Source: an uncultured Clostridia bacterium
GTDB lineage: Bacteria; Bacillota; Clostridia; TANB77; UBA1234
NCBI GenBank assembly: GCA_947624765.1
Contig: CANQLS010000092.1
Span: forward strand, 1 to 6,303
Direction: 5' to 3'
Length of the DNA: 6,303 bases
Of the stretch, positions 1 to 3,727 are shown piece by piece (the first letter of the stretch is position 1; the number at the start of each line of letters is the position of its first letter). The position numbers and the translations under genes are program-made. The notes beneath the pieces are model-generated. The model was not told where the DNA came from. It saw only the letters and a list, made by a program, of their open reading frames with translations, and searched no databases.

Positions 1-1
1 C

Positions 2-68
2 AAAAAAATAGTGAATAAATACTGTAATAGTTATAAACTAAAATACAGTGATTATCCACTATTTATTT
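2..68 (-). terminator. Long hairpin terminator after tRNA-Leu, possibly bidirectional
   Basis: Arms 7-26 and 44-63 pair at 17 of 20 positions around a 17-nt AT-rich loop. On the minus strand, the direction of the tRNA-Leu transcript, the hairpin is followed by seven T (the A run at 2-8), as expected of an intrinsic terminator. On the plus strand it is followed by a T run at 66-70, so it could also stop a convergent gene lying left of the window. The structure is read directly from the sequence; termination in both directions is inferred. Confidence 0.65.
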
Positions 69-89
69 TTACTAATCAATAAAAAACTT

Positions 90-171
90 TGGTGCCCAAG
101 GTGGGACTTGAACCCACACGGTTTCCCGCACGATTTTGAGTCGTGTGCGTCTGCCATTCCGCCACTCAGGC
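90..171 (-). tRNA. tRNA-Leu (anticodon CAA)
   Basis: Read on the minus strand, the gene starts GCCTGAG and ends CTTGGGC-A-CCA. The seven acceptor pairs include two G-U pairs, the discriminator base is A and the CCA end is encoded. The anticodon stem CACGA/TCGTG encloses the loop CTCAAAA, giving anticodon CAA (plus-strand positions 136-138), which reads the leucine codon UUG. The T arm is GTGGG-TTCAAGT-CCCAC. The D arm contains TGGCGGAATGGCAGAC, as in bacterial leucine tRNAs, and an extended variable arm (CGGGAAACCG) marks a class II tRNA. It stands alone, with its own promoter at 183-211 and a hairpin terminator at 2-68. The clear cloverleaf makes the identity nearly certain. Confidence 0.97.
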
Positions 172-182
172 ATTGCATTAAT

Positions 183-211
183 ATTATAGCATGTGTTTTT
201 TCAGTATGCAA
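183..211 (-). promoter_or_regulatory. Promoter of tRNA-Leu
   Basis: On the minus strand a TTGCAT -35 box (206-211) lies exactly 17 bp from a perfect TATAAT -10 box (183-188), which is preceded by TGC, an extended -10 element. The -10 box ends 11 bp before the first base of the mature tRNA at 171, so the 5' leader would be only a few nucleotides. Confidence 0.8.
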
Positions 212-233
212 GCATAAAATGTATATTTTTTGG

Positions 234-262
234 TTGACAGAATTAGTTTGCGGTGATAAAAT
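234..262 (+). promoter_or_regulatory. Promoter of the 82-residue protein gene
   Basis: A perfect TTGACA -35 box (234-239), a 17-bp spacer and a TAAAAT -10 box (257-262) preceded by TGA (extended -10). Start of transcription would fall near 269, leaving a leader of about 70 nt before the ATG at 340. This is one of the two best promoter matches in the window. Confidence 0.8.
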
Positions 263-291
263 ATTTCCTTGTAACAGCTATTTTACACTGA

Positions 292-317
292 ATTCTAGAG
301 CGGAATGCTCTAAGAAT
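292..317 (+). promoter_or_regulatory. 5'-UTR hairpin ahead of the small gene's ribosome binding site
   Basis: TAGAGC (296-301) pairs with GCTCTA (307-312) around the loop GGAAT. The stem extends by four further pairs (292-295 with 314-317) if A313 is bulged. It ends 10 nt before the GAGAGGAGA ribosome binding site and has no T run, so it is not a terminator. It could stabilise the mRNA, bind a protein or affect translation; no function can be assigned from sequence. Confidence 0.45.
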
Positions 318-339
318 ATAAAATTTGAGAGGAGACGGA

Positions 340-588
340 ATGATGAAAAGCAACACAATTAAGAGAAGGGAACTCGAGGAATGCACGTCAAAGTATCTTG
401 CATTTGGGCGGTATCAGCCTATCGAGGGGAGGAGTTACAATTGCTATATTGTAGTTCCAAATCTCATAGATGAAAAGCCTGAGTACAAGGTAGTCGCCCC
501 CAAAGTTCTTTCTATGAAACAACTGGCCGAAAATTTGTATCTGATCAAAACAGTAGCCAACGTCACTTTAGTGGTGTTGGTTATCTGA
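340..588 (+). CDS. Hypothetical 82-residue protein
   Basis: No family was recognised. The start is ATG 340, five bases after GAGAGGAGA (327-335); ATG 343 is an equally possible neighbour, and the upstream TTG at 325 would bury the ribosome binding site inside the gene. The N-terminus is basic and charged (KRRELEE), the middle has alternating beta-like segments (YNCYIVVPNL, YKVVAPKVL), and the C-terminus is strongly hydrophobic (VTLVVLVI), though too short to be a clear membrane span. There are two Cys. The gene is a complete single-gene unit with a near-consensus promoter (234-262), a leader hairpin (292-317) and a terminator (594-622). Its GC is about 43% (77 of 180 over 361-540, counted by hand) against about 31% in fba, which suggests a different origin or codon selection. 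The expression signals make it likely to be a real gene. Confidence 0.7.
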   Translation: MMKSNTIKRRELEECTSKYLAFGRYQPIEGRSYNCYIVVPNLIDEKPEYKVVAPKVLSMKQLAENLYLIKTVANVTLVVLVI

Positions 589-593
589 TGAAA

Positions 594-622
594 CAAGGGC
601 GGGGAATTTTTCCCCGCCCTTG
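594..622 (+). terminator. Terminator of the 82-residue protein gene
   Basis: A perfect 12-bp inverted repeat, CAAGGGCGGGGA (594-605) and TCCCCGCCCTTG (611-622), encloses a 5-nt loop and starts six bases after the stop codon. The stem is very stable and GC-rich in an AT-rich region. The following bases (CGTATTTTAAATTTTA) form only a weak, interrupted T tract. Confidence 0.75.
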
Positions 623-643
623 TGCGTATTTTAAATTTTAGAG

Positions 644-672
644 TTATTTATTTGTTGAGTATAGCATATAGT
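644..672 (+). promoter_or_regulatory. Weak candidate promoter for the 152-residue protein gene
   Basis: TTATTT (644-649), 17 bp, TATAGT (667-672). The -10 box matches five of six consensus bases but the -35 box is poor, and the AT-rich setting makes chance matches likely. It is offered because the gene at 737 lies behind a strong terminator and needs its own promoter somewhere in 623-720. Confidence 0.3.
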
Positions 673-736
673 AATATTGAAGTGAAATTTTATGCAGTTC
701 CTAGAAGAATAATTTTGAGATAGGAGATGAGTTGTT

Positions 737-1195
737 GTGTCTGTGAATGTGAGAATTGAGAATGGAAAGTTCTTTTCGAGTTGGCTTGTTGGTGATGATG
801 GCGAGAAAAAGGATGTTGTAACTCGAAATGGTTTGTTATCTCCTGAGTTTGGAGAGGAGTATGCAGGCACTGAACTTGAATGTTCGTATATTGTGCATAA
901 GAATTATGAAACGCGGAAGCTTACAGAACTAGAGGTAAAATTTTATCGTCTTTCTGTAGAGTTTCCAGAAGCTTATAGCAAGATATCTGATGTCTTGAGG
1001 GTAACTAATCCTACTGTGCTTGCGGTAATGGTTCATCTTACTGATTTGATTAAAGAAAGGAAAGAAGAACAGAGAAGTAAGTTTTGCCATCAGATAAGAA
1101 TGCTTCAATTTGAGAATTACAAAGTATTTCAAGATTTTATGAGAACTGTAGAGAAGAACGACCAAGAAATTTGGGAGTTGATAAGAGATATATAA
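737..1195 (+). CDS. Hypothetical 152-residue protein
   Basis: No family was recognised. Translation probably starts at GTG 737, nine bases after AGGAGA (722-727); GTG 743 is an alternative, and no in-frame ATG lies nearby. The first 50 or so residues look beta-rich (VNVRIENGKFFSSWLVGDDG). The rest looks alpha-helical and highly charged, with KERKEEQRSKF around residues 111-121 and a helical end rich in Glu, Lys and aromatic residues. There is no signal peptide or membrane segment, so a cytoplasmic protein is likely. It stands alone between the terminator at 594-622 and the hairpin at 1206-1249. Base composition and codons resemble the enolase and aldolase genes, unlike the gene just upstream. 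The gene looks real from its length, ribosome binding site and flanking terminator; the function is unknown. Confidence 0.75.
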   Translation: MSVNVRIENGKFFSSWLVGDDGEKKDVVTRNGLLSPEFGEEYAGTELECSYIVHKNYETRKLTELEVKFYRLSVEFPEAYSKISDVLRVTNPTVLAVMVHLTDLIKERKEEQRSKFCHQIRMLQFENYKVFQDFMRTVEKNDQEIWELIRDI

Positions 1196-1205
1196 TACAT
1201 GATTT

Positions 1206-1249
1206 AAGCGTAGATTTTTGATAGTTTAATATATCAAGAATCTACGCTT
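1206..1249 (+). terminator. Terminator of the 152-residue protein gene
   Basis: Arms 1206-1223 (AAGCGTAGATTTTTGATA) and 1232-1249 form an 18-bp stem with a single G-U pair and an 8-nt loop, starting 10 bases after the stop codon. The stem ends in CTTTTGATT, a short U tract, so termination may be incomplete. Confidence 0.75.
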
Positions 1250-1279
1250 TTGATTTGGTGAAAGTTAAGATGTTATTAT
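1250..1279 (+). promoter_or_regulatory. Candidate enolase promoter
   Basis: TTGATT (1250-1255), an 18-bp spacer and TATTAT (1274-1279) preceded by TGT, an extended -10 element. It begins directly at the foot of the preceding terminator, a compact and common arrangement. Predicted start near 1286, giving a leader of roughly 55 nt. Two of six -35 bases and one of six -10 bases depart from consensus. Confidence 0.5.
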
Positions 1280-1341
1280 GTTTTATTGTTTTTGTATATT
1301 TTTCCAAAACTGTGCAACAATATTCTGGAGGAGTGATGTGT

Positions 1342-2587
1342 ATGAAAAAGTATGTAGAGATTGAACATGTTCATGCAAGAGAGGTTTTAGATTCGAGAGG
1401 AAATCCAACTGTTGAAGTAGAGGTTTGTACAGAAGAGGGAGATATAGGAAGAGCTATTGTTCCTTCACGGTGCATCAACTGGAAAGTATGAAGCTCATGA
1501 GTTAAGAGATGGCGATAAAAATAGGTATGGTGGTAAGGGCGTTATAAATGCAGTTAATAATGTTAATACTGTTATTGCTGAGGAGATAGAAGGACTTAAT
1601 GTTTTAAATCAAACTGAGATAGATGAAACAATGATTGACTTAGACGGAACGGAGAATAAGATGAAGTTGGGAGCTAATGCTATTTTGGGTGTTTCAATGG
1701 CGGTGGCTAAGGCAGCGGCTTGTAATTTACAGATTCCGTTATATCAACATTTAGGCGGTGTATCTGGTAGGAATATTCCTGCACCTATGATGAATATTTT
1801 AAATGGTGGCAAACATGCTGATAATAATGTTAATATTCAAGAGTTTATGATTGTGCCGGTTGGTATTGATTTCTTTTCGGAGAGATTGCAGATGTGTAGT
1901 GAGGTGTATTGGAAATTAAAGAGCATTTTAAAGAAGAATGGTTATGCAACGAGTGTTGGCGATGAGGGAGGTTTTGCACCAGATTTGCAAGAGGATGAGG
2001 AAGCTATTAAGTTAATTGTTGAGGCAATTCAAGAATGTGGCTATGAGAAGAATTTTGCTATTGCTTTGGATGTAGCGGCTAGTGAGATGTATGAGGATGG
2101 TGAATATCGTTTTTGGAAAACTAATGAGGTTAAGACAACTGAAGAGATGATTTCTTATTATGAAGATTTGGTTTCTAAGTATCCTATTATTTCTATTGAG
2201 GATGGGTTGGGTGAAGAGGATTGGGAAGGCTGGAAACAGTTGACTAGAAGGTTAGGCGATAAGATACAATTGGTTGGTGATGATTTGTTCACTACTAATG
2301 TGATTCGTTTGATGCAAGGTATTGAGAATCATTCGGCGAATAGTATTTTGATTAAGCCGAATCAGATTGGAACGATTACTGAAACTATTGATGCTATTCG
2401 TATTGCGAAGTCTCATGGATATAGTACTATTATTTCTCATCGTTCCGGTGAAACGGAGGATACGTTTATTGCTGATTTGGCTGTGGGATTGAATGCTAAG
2501 TATATAAAGTCGGGAGCACCTACGCGTAGCGAGCGCGTTGCAAAGTATAACCGTTTGCTTCGTATTGAAGAAATGATGGAAGGGTAA
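1342..2587 (+). pseudogene. eno: Enolase, disrupted by a +1 frameshift at 1468
   Basis: Enolase (phosphopyruvate hydratase) converts 2-phosphoglycerate to phosphoenolpyruvate in glycolysis, in the cytoplasm, using Mg2+. ATG 1342 lies 10 nt after GGAGG (1327-1331); ATG 1336 is an alternative giving two more residues. The first frame carries AREVLDSRGNPTVEVEV and stops at 1491. Removing the extra C at 1468 restores PSGASTG and joins it to the frame ending at 2587, giving 414 residues. All catalytic and metal residues are then present by family alignment: His158 and Glu167 (GGKHADNN...QEFM), Glu208 (GDEGGFAP), Asp243 (ALDVAAS), Glu286 (SIEDGL), Asp313 (VGDDLF), Lys338 (ILIKPNQ), His366 (SHRSGETED) and Lys389 (YIKSGAP). 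It ends soon after LLRIEE, about 15 residues shorter than usual for bacterial enolases (around 430). The lack of any other damage suggests a sequencing error or a very recent mutation. Gene identity is certain; true loss of function is not. Confidence 0.93.
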
Positions 2588-2617
2588 TCAATTTATCGTG
2601 ATAGGTTTGTTTGTAGC

Positions 2618-2634
2618 GGCGGCCAGTGGCCACC
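2618..2634. repeat. Small GC-rich palindrome after enolase
   Basis: GGCGGCCA (2618-2625) and TGGCCACC (2627-2634) are inverted with one mismatch and a single central G. It is a GC-rich patch in otherwise very AT-rich non-coding DNA, placed between the enolase stop and the terminator hairpin. It could be an interspersed palindromic repeat, a protein-binding site or part of the transcript end; no second copy is present in the window. Confidence 0.4.
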
Positions 2635-2637
2635 ATA

Positions 2638-2696
2638 AAAATATTTCTTTTAAATAATTTATTGTATTAGTTCAAAAGGAAATATTTTCTTTTTTT
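2638..2696 (+). terminator. Enolase terminator
   Basis: AT-rich arms 2638-2651 and 2674-2688 form a 14-bp stem with a single bulged G (2678) and a 22-nt loop. The stem is followed by CTTTTTTT (2689-2696), a good U tract. It lies about 50 bases after the enolase stop and upstream of the fba promoter, which separates the two transcripts. Confidence 0.75.
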
Positions 2697-2712
2697 ACTA
2701 TTAAACTAATTA

Positions 2713-2740
2713 TTGACAAAAAAATTCACTATAATATAAT
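2713..2740 (+). promoter_or_regulatory. Promoter of fba (and probably of the pilin-like gene)
   Basis: A perfect TTGACA (2713-2718) and a perfect TATAAT (2735-2740) are separated by 16 bp. An overlapping TATAAT at 2730-2735 is too close to the -35 box. Start of transcription is expected near 2747, giving a leader of about 30 nt that holds the ribosome binding site GAGGAGGAG (2763-2771). This is a strong constitutive-looking promoter, fitting a glycolysis gene. Confidence 0.85.
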
Positions 2741-2777
2741 AATATTAAGGAATTTATGAATTGAGGAGGAGTTTGAA

Positions 2778-3710
2778 ATGCCTATTGTAACGTCAAAAGA
2801 AATGTTTGAAAAAGCTAAAAAAGGTGGTTATGCAATCGGTGCTTTTAATGTAAATAATATGGAAATTATTCAAGGAATTACTGAAGGTGCGAGAGAATTA
2901 AATGCACCTGTTATTTTGCAAGTGTCTTCTAGTGCTATAAAATATGCTAAGCCTTCATATTTAAAACATATGGTTTATGCTGCAGTTGAAGAAACAGATT
3001 TGCCTATTGTTTTGCATTTGGATCATGGAGCTGATTTTGAGATTTGTAAAGAATGCGTTGATAATGGTTTTTCTTCTGTTATGATAGATGGTTCAAAATA
3101 TGATTTTGAAGAAAATGTTACGTTGACTAAACAAGTAGTTGAATATGCTCATAGTAAAGGCGTTGTTGTTGAAGCTGAGTTAGGTAAGCTTGCTGGTATT
3201 GAAGATGAAGTTCATGTAAATGCAGAAGATAGTGCATATACTAATCCAGAGCAAGCTTTGGAGTTTATTGAAAGAACAGGTTGTGATTCGTTGGCTATTG
3301 CAATTGGTACCAGTCATGGTGCTTATAAATTCAAAGGTGAACCTGAATTGAAATTTGATATATTGCAAAAAATTGTGCAACAGTTACCGGAAAATTTTCC
3401 ACTTGTGTTACATGGTGCTTCTAGTGTTTTACCAGATTTTGTTGAGAAATGTAATCAATATGGTGGAGAGATACCTGGTGCTAAAGGTGTTCCTGAGGAT
3501 ATGTTGCGAAAAGCTGCTTCACTTGGAATTTGTAAAATTAATGTTGATACAGATTTACGATTAGCTATGACAGCAACAATTCGTGAACAATTTGCACAAA
3601 ATCCAAGCGAAATAGATCCAAGAAAATATTTGGCAGCTGCAAGAGATGCTATTCGTGAATTAGTAAAGCACAAGATTGTTCATGCTTTAGGTTGTGAAAA
3701 TAAGATATAA
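2778..3710 (+). CDS. fba: Class II fructose-1,6-bisphosphate aldolase
   Basis: This cytoplasmic, zinc-dependent enzyme of glycolysis and gluconeogenesis reversibly splits fructose-1,6-bisphosphate into dihydroxyacetone phosphate and glyceraldehyde-3-phosphate. The 310-residue protein is full length for the family. Visible landmarks are the N-terminal GAFNVNNMEIIQ (21-32), HLDHG with catalytic Asp82 and zinc ligand His83, EAELGKLAG with Glu134, zinc ligand His180 in GTSHGAYKFKG, zinc ligand His212 in LHGASS, and NVDTDLRLA (255-263), which binds substrate phosphate in the family. The start ATG 2778 follows a near-perfect GAGGAGGAG site, and the promoter is at 2713-2740. Related ketohexose-bisphosphate aldolases such as tagatose-bisphosphate aldolase share these motifs, but proximity to enolase and the strong promoter favour the glycolytic role. 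No terminator follows; the next gene starts 17 nt later. Confidence 0.95.
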   Translation: MPIVTSKEMFEKAKKGGYAIGAFNVNNMEIIQGITEGARELNAPVILQVSSSAIKYAKPSYLKHMVYAAVEETDLPIVLHLDHGADFEICKECVDNGFSSVMIDGSKYDFEENVTLTKQVVEYAHSKGVVVEAELGKLAGIEDEVHVNAEDSAYTNPEQALEFIERTGCDSLAIAIGTSHGAYKFKGEPELKFDILQKIVQQLPENFPLVLHGASSVLPDFVEKCNQYGGEIPGAKGVPEDMLRKAASLGICKINVDTDLRLAMTATIREQFAQNPSEIDPRKYLAAARDAIRELVKHKIVHALGCENKI

Positions 3711-3727
3711 TTTAGAAGGGAGCACGA

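Noticed and set aside
48..362. 104-residue open frame overlapping the tRNA
   Set aside because: It is the read-through translation of the antisense of tRNA-Leu (the WDLNPH-type artefact), has no ribosome binding site, and overlaps promoters of both neighbours.
631..870. Minus-strand 79-residue frame
   Set aside because: It overlaps the start of the 152-residue gene and has no ribosome binding site or recognisable sequence; a chance frame.
1255..1341. In-frame upstream extension of enolase giving a hydrophobic, signal-like N-terminus
   Set aside because: The GGAGG site at 1327-1331 serves ATG 1336 or 1342, the enolase family starts there, and a signal peptide on a cytoplasmic glycolytic enzyme makes no sense. 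The region contains the probable promoter and leader.
1457..2587. The second enolase frame as an independent 376-residue protein
   Set aside because: It opens with a weak ATT start with no ribosome binding site, and lacks the conserved N-terminal strand that is present in the other frame just upstream. It is the downstream part of the frameshifted enolase.
3355..3673. Alternative frames inside fba on both strands
   Set aside because: They lie wholly within a fully conserved aldolase frame and lack initiation signals.
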